Shown here piece after piece: positions 15,846 through 24,253 of a stretch of DNA of 43,006 nt. Below the pieces are notes generated by a model. It worked only from the letters and a program-made list of their open reading frames with translations, was not told the DNA's origin and did no database searches. Source of the stretch: a bacterium (GTDB lineage: Bacteria; Vulcanimicrobiota; Vulcanimicrobiia; Vulcanimicrobiales; Vulcanimicrobiaceae); assembly GCA_021794175.1 (NCBI GenBank), contig JAJYRI010000013.1, forward strand, positions 1-43,006, in the 5' to 3' direction. How positions within the stretch are numbered: the first letter of the stretch is position 1; every line of letters starts with the position of its first letter. Made by a program: the position numbers and the translations under genes.

Positions 15846-17003
15846 GTGAACGCGCGCAGAGCCGAGGTCGTCGCACTAGTCAACCGCGGGCATACAATGC
15901 TCGCGGCGGGTGATGTGCGCGCCGCCATCGACGCTTATGAAACCGCGCTCGCAATCGACCCGTTCGAGCTGCAAATCCACCTTGGGTTAGCGCAAAGCTA
16001 CCATCGTATCGGTGACGACGACGGCGCCGATCGCCATCGCCGCAATGCCATTAAACTCGCCCCGGTACGAACGATTCCCTTCCGCGGCAGCGAACGGCCG
16101 GTCCGCGTCCTCGCGCTTCTTGCAACTGCGAATGCCAACATCGATCTCGAACCGCTGCTCCCCAACGATACCTACGCCATTACCCTGGCACACGTCGACG
16201 CGATAGCGGCGGGCGCCGAACTCCCGAAACACGATATCCTCTTCAACGCAATCGGCGATGCCGACGCCGCGGAGAAAGCGCTGGCAATCGCAGAGAACAT
16301 CGTTTCGCGCAGCGATGCACCGCTGGTGAACCACCCGGCCGCCGTTGCGAAAACGCGTCGCGACCGCAACGCAGCGCGCCTCCGCGGGCGCACGGCGCTA
16401 CGCGTTCCGCGTACCGTACGGATCGAGCGCGAACGATTGCGCGGCACGCAGGCAAGCATCGCGCTTGCCGCCGCAGGCATATCCTATCCATTTTTGCTGC
16501 GTTCGCCGGGATTTCACAATGGGCGTTTCTGCCTGCGCGTCGCCGACCCCGGGGAACTTCACGACGCGCTCGCCGCTCTTCCCGGCGAGGAACTCTATGC
16601 CGTCGAATTTATCGATACGCGCGACGACCGCGGATATTATTGTAAATATCGCGCGCTCTTCATCGGCGATACGATCGTGCCCGTCCACGCTGCCCTCTCG
16701 ACCGCTTGGAAGGTACACTTCGAAACGGCCGATTTGACGGGCGGTGAATTGGGGCGCGCGATCGACCGCGAGTTCCGTCGGCACCCGCGGCAGCGGATCG
16801 GCGAGCGAGCGTTTGCAGCGCTCGAAACGGTTCGGCGCGAGCTTCGGCTCCAGTACGCCGGCGCCGATTTCGGCCTCGACCGCGAGGGCAACTTCGTGCT
16901 CTTCGAAGCAAATGCGACGATGCTTCCCGGCAAGGCGAGCGAGCAAGCCCGTCAGGCAATCCTCGCCCTCCTACAAAGCCTCCTCGCTCCCAGCGGAGGA
17001 TAA
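15846..17003 (+). CDS. TPR protein with ATP-grasp-like C-terminal domain
   Basis: A 385-residue protein. Residues 5-70 contain one or two tetratricopeptide repeats (NRGHTMLAAGDVRAAIDAYETAL, LGLAQSYHRIGDDDGA). The middle region has a Rossmann-like start (VRVLALLATANANIDLEPLL). The C-terminal 200 residues look like an ATP-grasp ligase (YPFLLRSPGFHNG, YAVEFIDTRDDRGYYCKYRALFI), ending with YAGADFGLDREGNFVLFEANATM, where Glu and Asn would bind Mg-ATP. The substrate is unknown; the fold ligates carboxylates to amines or thiols. The start is GTG, divergent from the SCO gene. It ends 64 bases before lipA. Confidence 0.7.
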   Translation: MNARRAEVVALVNRGHTMLAAGDVRAAIDAYETALAIDPFELQIHLGLAQSYHRIGDDDGADRHRRNAIKLAPVRTIPFRGSERPVRVLALLATANANIDLEPLLPNDTYAITLAHVDAIAAGAELPKHDILFNAIGDADAAEKALAIAENIVSRSDAPLVNHPAAVAKTRRDRNAARLRGRTALRVPRTVRIERERLRGTQASIALAAAGISYPFLLRSPGFHNGRFCLRVADPGELHDALAALPGEELYAVEFIDTRDDRGYYCKYRALFIGDTIVPVHAALSTAWKVHFETADLTGGELGRAIDREFRRHPRQRIGERAFAALETVRRELRLQYAGADFGLDREGNFVLFEANATMLPGKASEQARQAILALLQSLLAPSGG

Positions 17004-17026
17004 GCTTCTCGATTTAGGTTTAGGCT

Positions 17027-17044
17027 GCAGCCTTCGAGGGCTGC
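17027..17044 (+). promoter_or_regulatory. Small hairpin before lipA
   Basis: A 6-bp stem (GCAGCC/GGCTGC) with a TTCGAG loop, followed not by a T-run but by TTAAAAT, a possible -10 element about 11 bases before the lipA start. It may mark the upstream gene end or the lipA promoter region. Weak evidence. Confidence 0.25.
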
Positions 17045-17067
17045 GGGATGTTAAAATTTGCGACGTT

Positions 17068-17970
17068 ATGCCCATTGAGATCGACCTCACCGGTACCCCT
17101 CCTGAGGCGGTACGCTACGCACGCAAGCCGGACTGGCTCCGCGTCAGCCTGCCCCACGGTGACGATTACGAGCGCGTAAAGGCGAAGGTCTCGGGGCTCA
17201 CGCTGAACACCGTCTGCAAAGAGGCGGCCTGCCCGAACCTCGCCGAGTGCTGGGGGGCTGGGACGGCGACGATCATGATTCTCGGCGACACCTGTACCCG
17301 CGGCTGCCGCTTCTGCAACGTGAAGACCGGCAACCCGCGCGGGATCGTCGATTGGCTCGAGCCGACGCGCGTCGCCGATGCAGTCGCCGACCTCGGCTGG
17401 AAGTACCTCGTGCTTACCGCCGTCGATCGCGACGATCTCGCCGACGGCGGAGCACTCATTTTCGCAAATACGGTTCGCGCTATTCACGAACGCGTGCCGG
17501 GTTCGCGCGTCGAGATCCTCAGCGGCGATTACCGCGGCGATCTCACCGCGCTCGAGATCGTTCTCGACGCCCGCCCCGACGTCTTCGCCCACAATCTCGA
17601 AACGGTGCGCCGCCTCACTCCGCACGTCCGCGATAAGCGAGCGACCTACGATCGCTCTCTCGCGGTGCTCCACCACGCCAAAGCGCGCGCTCCCGAGCGC
17701 TATACGAAGACCTCAATCATGCTCGGCCTCGGCGAAAGCGTCGAGGAAGTCGAAGCGGCGATGGAAGACGCCCGCGCCGCCGGCGTCGACATCTTCACGA
17801 TGGGGCAATATCTTCAGCCGAGCAAAAAACATCTTCCGGTCACCGAGTTCATCACTCCGGAGCGCTTCGCAGAGCTCGGAGCGCTTGCCCGTTCGAAAGG
17901 ATTCCATCAAGTCGTGAGCAGCCCACTCTCGCGGTCCTCCTACCACGCAGAGCAGGCATTCTCGGCGTGA
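17068..17970 (+). CDS. lipA: Lipoyl synthase
   Basis: A radical SAM enzyme that inserts two sulfurs into protein-bound octanoyl groups made by LipB. At 300 residues it has the auxiliary cluster motif CKEAACPNLAEC (C-x4-C-x5-C), the radical SAM motif CTRGCRFC, and the C-terminal RSSYHAE whose Ser ligates the auxiliary cluster. The start ATG at 17068 lies shortly before the conserved core (RKPDWLR); the frame opens further upstream into the previous gene without family features. Its stop overlaps the RND start (GTGA), an unusual coupling. lipB lies 12 kb away in the same direction. Confidence 0.96.
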   Translation: MPIEIDLTGTPPEAVRYARKPDWLRVSLPHGDDYERVKAKVSGLTLNTVCKEAACPNLAECWGAGTATIMILGDTCTRGCRFCNVKTGNPRGIVDWLEPTRVADAVADLGWKYLVLTAVDRDDLADGGALIFANTVRAIHERVPGSRVEILSGDYRGDLTALEIVLDARPDVFAHNLETVRRLTPHVRDKRATYDRSLAVLHHAKARAPERYTKTSIMLGLGESVEEVEAAMEDARAAGVDIFTMGQYLQPSKKHLPVTEFITPERFAELGALARSKGFHQVVSSPLSRSSYHAEQAFSA

Positions 17971-20900
17971 CCAAGTTCTTTCTCAATCGCCCGATCTTCG
18001 CGACGGTTTTCGCGCTCATCATCACGATTGCGGGTTTGATCGCTATCCCGACGCTTCCGGTCGCGCAATATCCGCAGATCAATCCCCCGGTCGTCACGAT
18101 CTCGGCCTTCTATCTCGGTGCCGACCCGAAGACCGTTGAATCGGCGGTGACAATTCCGCTCGAACAAGCGGTGAACGGCGTCCAGGGGCTCAATTACGTC
18201 TCCTCGGTGAGCGCGCAGGGATCGTCGTCGATCACCTGTACCTTCCACCTCGGCACCGATCTCGATATCGCCGCCGCCGACGTGCAGAACGCCATTCAGA
18301 GCGCCTTCGGACGTCTTCCGGGCACGGTAACGCAGTCCGGCGTCACGGTCAGCAAGAACGCGGGTTCGTTCGTCATGGGTATGTCGCTGATCTCGAACAC
18401 CAAAAAGTACGATACACTTTTCCTCAGCAATTACGCCGCACTCAACATCGTCAACGATCTCAAGCGTATCCCCGGCGTCAGCAACGTCAATATCTTCGGC
18501 GAGCGACTCTACGCGATGCGGATCTGGCTCGATCCGCACGAACTCGCCGCGCGCGGACTCACCGTTACCGACGTTCTCTCCGCCATTCAAACGCAGAACG
18601 CCGCCGTCTCCGGCGGAAGCATCGGCGCCCCCCCGCAACCTGCAAATCAACCCTATACCTACGTCGTCAGCGTTCACGGACGCCTCACCACCCCGCAACA
18701 GTTCCGCGATATTATCTTGCGCGCCGATCCAAACGGCGGTATCACGCGCCTCGGAGACGTTGCGCGCGTCGATCTCGGAGCTGAGGATTACAGCAGTTTT
18801 CTGCGCTTCGACGGGCACCAGAACGTCGTCGGCATGGGCGTGCAACAATACCCTTCGGCGAACGCACTCACCGTGTCGAGCGCCGTGATCGCCGAGATGA
18901 ACAAGCTGGAGAAAAAATTCCCGGCCGGCGTTCACTACCAAGTTGCGTTTAGCTCGACGGCGTTCGTACAAGAATCGATTAAAGACGTTCTGATAACGTT
19001 GCTCATCTCGATCCTGCTCGTCATCGCGGTGATCTACCTGTTCCTGCAGAACGGGCGTGCGACGCTGATACCGGCGATTACGATTCCCGTCTCGTTGATC
19101 GGGACGTTCGCGATCATGAAACTCTTCGGCTTCTCGATCAACACGATCACGCTTTTTGGAATAACCCTTGCCACGGGGCTGGTCGTCGACGACGCAATCG
19201 TCGTCATCGAAAACATCGAACGCATCGTGAAATTACGCGGCACCGGCATTCTCGCCGGCGCTGCCGAGGCGATGGAGGAGATCCAGGGAGCCGTCGTCGC
19301 ATCCTCGCTGGTCTTGCTGGCGGTATTCATTCCGGTCGCTTTCTTCCCGGGAACGACCGGTCAAATCTACAAGCAATTTGCGCTCACGATCGTGGGCTCG
19401 ATCTCGATCTCGCTCTTCGCTTCCCTGACGCTGGCGCCGCCGCTGGCCGTGAAATTCTTACACGTTGGGGATCGTCCGCCGCGCTTTGGACTCTTTACCT
19501 GGTTCAATCGACGCCTCGAACGCTTCCGCGGCTCGTATGCACGCACGTTGCCGCGTTTATTGAAAGTTCGTGGCCGCGTTTTGACGGCATTCGCCGTCAC
19601 GCTGGTTCTCGTCGTCGTGCTTTTTAAGGCAATCCCCTCGGGCTTCATCCCCGATGAGGACCAAGGCTATCTCATCTGTCTCATTCAAGCGCCGGAGGGA
19701 ACCTCGCTCGCCGGAGAGCACGCCGTCGCGGTACAGGTCGAGAAGTATCTTCTCTCGCAGCCGCAAGTCGAACACGTCTTCAATATCGGCGGCTTCAGCT
19801 TCGGCGGTTCGACTCCTAATCGCGGCATTATGTTCGTTCGACTCAAGCCGTGGAACCAACGACCGGGGCCGTTCAATTCGGCGGGATTTCTCGCGTTCAA
19901 ATACTTCTATCACTTCTTCTCGTTCGCGCAAGCGCAAGTTCTCGTCTTTAACCCGCCGGCGATCAGCGGCGTCGGCACCACCTCCGGATTCCAATTCGAA
20001 CTTGAAAACAACGGCACGCTGAGCCTCCGCCAACTCGACGATGTCGCGAAAAAAATCCTGGCCGCGGCAGCGAAAGATCCGCGACTCGCACAAGTACGGA
20101 CACAGTTCGCGATTAATTCACCGCAACTCGATGCGACCATAGATCGACAAAAGGCGGTCTCATTAGGCGTCCCCTTGAGCGATCTCTATGCGACGCTCGG
20201 CGTCATGCTCGGCGGCGCCTACGTCAATGATTTTACCTATCTCAATCAATCCTATCGCGTGTACGTGCAGGGGGACGAGCAGTATCGCGACCGCATCGCC
20301 TCGCTGCAGAGTCTCTACACGCGCTCGGCGACCGGCGGTATGATTCCGCTGCCGGAGCTCGTGAGCGTGCATCGCGTCCTCGCCGCTCCCGTTATCGACC
20401 ACTACAACCTCTATCGAAATATCGAGATTACCGGACAGGCGGCGAGCGGACATAGTTCGGGCGAAGCGATCGCTGCGATGGAGCAGATCTTCAAACGCGT
20501 CGCGCCACCAGGGGTCAGCTACGAATGGAGCGGCATCTCGCTCGAAGAGATCCACGCGGGCTCGCAGACGATCCTCCTCTTCACGCTCGGCATCATCTTC
20601 GTCTTTCTCGTGCTTGCCGCACTCTACGAGAACTGGATCGACCCGTTGATCGTGTTGCTCGCCGTACCGGCCGCACTTTTCGGAGCGCTCGCCCTTATCG
20701 GACTTCGAAACTTTATCCCGTTCCTCGGGATGGCCCAGAACGTGTACGTGCAGGTGGGCTACGTTATGCTCGTCGGTCTGGCGAGTAAGAACGCGATCCT
20801 TATCGTCGAGTTCGCAAACCAGCAGTTGCGCGCGGGCGCCGATATCACCACTGCGGCTCTTCGCGGCGCGCAAACTCGCCTTCGCCCGATCTTGATGACC

Positions 20901-21155
20901 TCGATCGCCTTCATCCTCGGCTCGACGCCGCTGGTTTTCGCCACCGGCGCAGGTAGCGCGGCGCGTCAATCGATCGGAACGGTCGTCTTCGGCGGGATGC
21001 TGCTCTCGACGTTCCTGAACCTGATGGTAACCCCGGTGCTCTACGTCGTTATCAAGAGCTTGGAGGCGCGTCTCTTCGGCGGGCCCTTCGTTGAAGCGCA
21101 CGGCACGACGGCGGGCCTGGAACTCGGGGAAAATTCGACGCCCCCGCAGGGTTAA
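17967..21155 (+). CDS. RND multidrug efflux transporter, HAE-1 type inner-membrane subunit
   Basis: A 1062-residue pump of the AcrB/MexB class, driven by protons. The N-terminus FFLNRPIFATVFALII is typical. The proton relay shows the Asp pair in GLVVDDAIVVIENIER (TM4) and the Lys in GLASKNAILIVEFANQ (TM10). Two large periplasmic loops and twelve expected membrane segments are present, with no frameshift. The GTG start overlaps the lipA stop by four bases (GTGA). No membrane-fusion protein or TolC-like channel lies next to it; the following gene encodes an exported protein of another type. The substrate is unknown. Confidence 0.94.
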   Translation: MTKFFLNRPIFATVFALIITIAGLIAIPTLPVAQYPQINPPVVTISAFYLGADPKTVESAVTIPLEQAVNGVQGLNYVSSVSAQGSSSITCTFHLGTDLDIAAADVQNAIQSAFGRLPGTVTQSGVTVSKNAGSFVMGMSLISNTKKYDTLFLSNYAALNIVNDLKRIPGVSNVNIFGERLYAMRIWLDPHELAARGLTVTDVLSAIQTQNAAVSGGSIGAPPQPANQPYTYVVSVHGRLTTPQQFRDIILRADPNGGITRLGDVARVDLGAEDYSSFLRFDGHQNVVGMGVQQYPSANALTVSSAVIAEMNKLEKKFPAGVHYQVAFSSTAFVQESIKDVLITLLISILLVIAVIYLFLQNGRATLIPAITIPVSLIGTFAIMKLFGFSINTITLFGITLATGLVVDDAIVVIENIERIVKLRGTGILAGAAEAMEEIQGAVVASSLVLLAVFIPVAFFPGTTGQIYKQFALTIVGSISISLFASLTLAPPLAVKFLHVGDRPPRFGLFTWFNRRLERFRGSYARTLPRLLKVRGRVLTAFAVTLVLVVVLFKAIPSGFIPDEDQGYLICLIQAPEGTSLAGEHAVAVQVEKYLLSQPQVEHVFNIGGFSFGGSTPNRGIMFVRLKPWNQRPGPFNSAGFLAFKYFYHFFSFAQAQVLVFNPPAISGVGTTSGFQFELENNGTLSLRQLDDVAKKILAAAAKDPRLAQVRTQFAINSPQLDATIDRQKAVSLGVPLSDLYATLGVMLGGAYVNDFTYLNQSYRVYVQGDEQYRDRIASLQSLYTRSATGGMIPLPELVSVHRVLAAPVIDHYNLYRNIEITGQAASGHSSGEAIAAMEQIFKRVAPPGVSYEWSGISLEEIHAGSQTILLFTLGIIFVFLVLAALYENWIDPLIVLLAVPAALFGALALIGLRNFIPFLGMAQNVYVQVGYVMLVGLASKNAILIVEFANQQLRAGADITTAALRGAQTRLRPILMTSIAFILGSTPLVFATGAGSAARQSIGTVVFGGMLLSTFLNLMVTPVLYVVIKSLEARLFGGPFVEAHGTTAGLELGENSTPPQG

Positions 21156-21171
21156 GGCGCCCCGCGGCGCC
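21156..21171 (+). other. GC-rich hairpin directly after the RND stop
   Basis: GGCGCC-CCGC-GGCGCC forms a 6-bp stem starting at the base after the stop codon. It lacks a T-run, so it could be an mRNA-stabilising hairpin or a weak terminator. Promoter elements for the next gene are not obvious in the 88 bases that follow. Confidence 0.3.
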
Positions 21172-21259
21172 AGGGAAAGCGGGCCATTTAGCGCAACTAA
21201 CCCCTCCAACCGGGGGACGCTTTTCCGTTTTCCGCCGGGCTCCCGATTTGGAGATGCGA

Positions 21260-22453
21260 ATGCACAAACTTTCTCTTCGCGCGATCGCCGCAGGCGCGGC
21301 CCTCATCGCGCTAGGGCTCTCGGCGGCGCCGGCCGCCGCCACCACCAGCGAAGCCTTTGCGACCAACGTGGTCGGCGGCGCAAACACCGCCATCAAGAAC
21401 GCCATGAAATCGCCGAAGGCCAAGAGCGTCGTCGGCAAGCGAACGGTCGCTCAGGTTCCCCCCGTCGAGCAACACCCCGTCGGCGGAGCGAAGGTCCAAC
21501 AGGGGCTTCCGACCGGTTTTACCTATACCGCCGATGCATCGATGGCGTTCCCCTACGGCAACATTGGAACCGCAAAAGGTCAATGGCTGCCCGGCGGCGT
21601 CGATCTCGTTGCCGGCTACGGGTTCAACCCGACGAGCCGCTTCATGGTCTCGATGTACCAGTTGCAGCATTACCCGTACGGCTTCAATAGCGGAACCGTA
21701 CCGCTCTACTTACAGGGTTTCGCCAATCCGGTCGGCTGCGTCAACCTCGACAACACCACGGCGAATGGTTGTACGCCGCAGAATATCAACGTGACGACCA
21801 AAGACACGTTCCTCTTCTTTAACTACGAGAAACTCTTCTCGATCAAATTCAAGAACGGTCGCGTTCTTCCGATCGTCGTGACCCCGACCTACGTCTCGCG
21901 TTGGTCGAAAATCGGCGCCTCGACCCAGAACGACGACACCGTCCCGTTCGCCGTAAACCCGCCCGACGGCCCGATCTTCTTCAACACGAAGACGCGCTCG
22001 GCGCAGGTTTGGTCGCTCGCCCTTACGGTTCCGTTCCTGAAAACGCCGAAGATGTTCGGCACCTTCACCGTCGCCCCGGGCTGGCTCAACCATCCCAACG
22101 GCATTAACGGCGTCAACAAGGCACAGCTCTATCAAATTCTCTATCTCGAATACACTCCCGATTCCAAAACGAAGTTTTTCTTCGAGCCGCAGAGTTCGCG
22201 CGATTATCTTCCGACCGACCCGTATGCGCAGCACCTCTTCGCATACTTCCTCGGCGTCTCGCGTCGCTTGACGAAAAACACGTTCGTTCAGCTCCAGCTC
22301 AATAGCGGCGGGCCCTCGAACGAGACCCCCTACGGCGTCTCGGCGATCTCGTGCGCTTCGATCACGCAATGCGCGCCGGTTGTCGGCGGCCTCAAAGCCA
22401 CTCAAATACAGATTCAGTTCGGCATCGGTTCGCCGAGCGTGATTCAGTTCTAA
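21260..22453 (+). CDS. Exported protein, probable outer-membrane beta-barrel
   Basis: A 397-residue protein with a signal peptide (LSLRAIAAGAALIALGLSAAPAAA). The mature part alternates polar and aromatic residues (FTYTADASMAFPYG, VDLVAGYGFNP, RFMVSMYQLQHYPYGF, TFVQLQLNSG) and ends in IQIQFGIGSPSVIQF, with a C-terminal Phe as in barrel insertion signals. No family is recognised. ATG 21260 has GGAG six bases upstream; the upstream TTG 21248 and ATG 21254 are alternatives. It lies between the RND pump and a GDSL lipoprotein. It is not a TolC-type channel, since no long helices are present. Function unknown. Confidence 0.65.
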   Translation: MHKLSLRAIAAGAALIALGLSAAPAAATTSEAFATNVVGGANTAIKNAMKSPKAKSVVGKRTVAQVPPVEQHPVGGAKVQQGLPTGFTYTADASMAFPYGNIGTAKGQWLPGGVDLVAGYGFNPTSRFMVSMYQLQHYPYGFNSGTVPLYLQGFANPVGCVNLDNTTANGCTPQNINVTTKDTFLFFNYEKLFSIKFKNGRVLPIVVTPTYVSRWSKIGASTQNDDTVPFAVNPPDGPIFFNTKTRSAQVWSLALTVPFLKTPKMFGTFTVAPGWLNHPNGINGVNKAQLYQILYLEYTPDSKTKFFFEPQSSRDYLPTDPYAQHLFAYFLGVSRRLTKNTFVQLQLNSGGPSNETPYGVSAISCASITQCAPVVGGLKATQIQIQFGIGSPSVIQF

Positions 22454-22469
22454 GGCAAGGATGAGAACG

Positions 22470-24179
22470 ATGAAGATCAAGCACCTCCAACGCGCGTTCG
22501 CTTTGGTCGCCATGGCCGCGCTTGCGGCCTGCGGCGGCGGCGGAAGCAGTTCCTCGACGATTCCGGCCCCGGGGCCCTCGACGGCACCGAACGTTCTCGC
22601 GCGCGTCGTCGGCGTCGGCGACAGCCTCACCGCCGGCTATCAGTCCGCCGGCTGGCTCGGCGCGACGAACGTCCCGAACCCCCTCCTCACCGGGACTCCC
22701 TATGCCGGCGCCCCCGCACCCTTCGGACAAGAGAACGGCTGGTGGTCGTTGCTCTATCAGCAGGCGCAGAACGCGCTGACCGGCGCGCCCTTCAGCCCGT
22801 TCCTGATGGCCGGCCCGACGAGCCCGTTACCGCTGATCGCGGGGCCGGGCATCGGCAACGAACTCGTCCCGGCGAACCCTGCCCTCACCGGTGGGCTCGA
22901 GTTCGGCCCACTCTACGGCACCGCGCCTGGAGCGGGTTGTAAGGCGAACGATCAAGCGGCATACAGCCTCTCGACGGTCGCGACGACCCTGATGAATCCG
23001 AGCGGAACACCGCTCGACCTCGGAATCCCCGGCCTCACGATCCATGAAGAGATCGCGATGCATCAACCGCTTGTCCCGAGCTGCGCGGCGATTCCGGGAA
23101 TCCCGGCCGCCGTTCAGGGCGTCGTCGGCGGTGAAAGCGAGGATTTCTGGCCGGTTCTCCACGGTTTCACGAATCTCGGTTCGTCACTCACGCCGCTCTC
23201 CGCGGCGGTCTCGCTCAAACCGACGCTCGCGACGGTCTGGCTCGGTGCCAACGATCTGCTGAAGTACGCATTCAGCGCCGGACAGTGGCAAGGTGACGAC
23301 ACGACCGTTGCCCAGGTTCAGAGCGACATGACGACGATCATCAACCAGTTGAAGGCCACCGGTGCGAAGGTCGTCGTGGCGAATATCCCCGACATCCTCG
23401 TCGCTCCGCAGTTCTTCACGGTCCAGGACCCGGCGGTTCTCACCGCCCAGCTTGCGCCGACACTGCAACCCTCCGTCTGCGACATCCAAGCGAACGCAGC
23501 TTGTACGATCGAGCTCTTCGCCACCTCGCAGAGCCCGGCACTCCCGATCACGCTTCCCGAGGCGCAGAGCCTCGTGGTGGCCGTCTCCAACGCCTACGGA
23601 TTGGGCGCGACGACCAGCACTCCGGGCTACCTCACGGAGACCGGCATGCTCACGACGATTGAAACGCTCGGAGGCGTTATCAAAGCGAATCCGACGCTTC
23701 TGGCAAATCCGACGGCGCTGGCTACCGCTCTCGTCGGAGCGCTGCAACTCGATCCCAGCGGCGCGGGCACCGGGCTCGGCGGAAACTACTTCACGCCGGC
23801 GTGGGCCGCACAGGTACAGAGCGTCAACGATAACATCAACAACGGCATCCTCGCCGCCGCACAAGCGACGAACACGCCGCTGGTCGACACGAAGACGCTG
23901 GAAGATAATCTCTCGTGGAAGGGTGCAATCGGAAACCCCAACCCGTACTTCCTCCAAGCACTCACGATCAATCCCGGTAAATGTTGCACGCTTGGATTCG
24001 GCGGCGGCATCCTGAGCTTCGACGGCCTGCATCCCTCGGATACCGGCTACGCGCTCATCGCCAACGCGTTTATCCAGACCATCAACACCGCCTACGGCAC
24101 GACGATCAACCCCGTCAGCCCGGTCAACGTCTATAACGGAACCGGATACTTCTACCCCGATCCGTTCGCGCAACACTAG
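22470..24179 (+). CDS. SGNH/GDSL-type esterase lipoprotein
   Basis: A 569-residue predicted lipoprotein: signal peptide, lipobox LAAC with the lipidated C21, then a Gly/Ser linker. The catalytic motifs are GDSLTAG (S52), GANDLL (the Asn of block III) and DGLHPSDTGY (Asp/His of block V). Compared with the usual 200-350 residue members it has long Gly/Pro-rich insertions between these blocks. Expected activity is hydrolysis of ester-linked lipids or acyl groups at the cell surface; the substrate is unknown. ATG 22470 is preferred to ATG 22461 because AAGGA is correctly spaced for it. It follows the barrel gene by 16 bases, so the two are probably co-transcribed and may work together at the outer membrane. 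Confidence 0.85.
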   Translation: MKIKHLQRAFALVAMAALAACGGGGSSSSTIPAPGPSTAPNVLARVVGVGDSLTAGYQSAGWLGATNVPNPLLTGTPYAGAPAPFGQENGWWSLLYQQAQNALTGAPFSPFLMAGPTSPLPLIAGPGIGNELVPANPALTGGLEFGPLYGTAPGAGCKANDQAAYSLSTVATTLMNPSGTPLDLGIPGLTIHEEIAMHQPLVPSCAAIPGIPAAVQGVVGGESEDFWPVLHGFTNLGSSLTPLSAAVSLKPTLATVWLGANDLLKYAFSAGQWQGDDTTVAQVQSDMTTIINQLKATGAKVVVANIPDILVAPQFFTVQDPAVLTAQLAPTLQPSVCDIQANAACTIELFATSQSPALPITLPEAQSLVVAVSNAYGLGATTSTPGYLTETGMLTTIETLGGVIKANPTLLANPTALATALVGALQLDPSGAGTGLGGNYFTPAWAAQVQSVNDNINNGILAAAQATNTPLVDTKTLEDNLSWKGAIGNPNPYFLQALTINPGKCCTLGFGGGILSFDGLHPSDTGYALIANAFIQTINTAYGTTINPVSPVNVYNGTGYFYPDPFAQH

Positions 24180-24193
24180 CGAACGAACGGTTA

Positions 24194-24234
24194 AAAAGAA
24201 GCGCCCCGCCGAGATTCGGCGGGGCGCTTCTTTT
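24194..24234. terminator. Bidirectional rho-independent terminator
   Basis: A perfect 19-bp stem with a 3-base loop (GAT). The right arm ends in TTTT and the left arm begins with AAAA, so it gives a stem plus U-run on both strands. It sits between the convergent GDSL lipoprotein gene and glutamate dehydrogenase gene, 14 and 19 bases from their stops. Confidence 0.95.
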
Positions 24235-24253
24235 GCTTTGCGCGATTGACGTA

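Noticed and set aside
15752-15928. N-terminal extension of the SCO-like gene
   Set aside because: 59 residues without features that would precede the lipoprotein signal and overlap the divergent gene.
17940-18971. Minus-strand frame of 343 codons opposite the RND gene
   Set aside because: Low-complexity Arg/Glu/Asp-rich mirror of a well-defined membrane protein.
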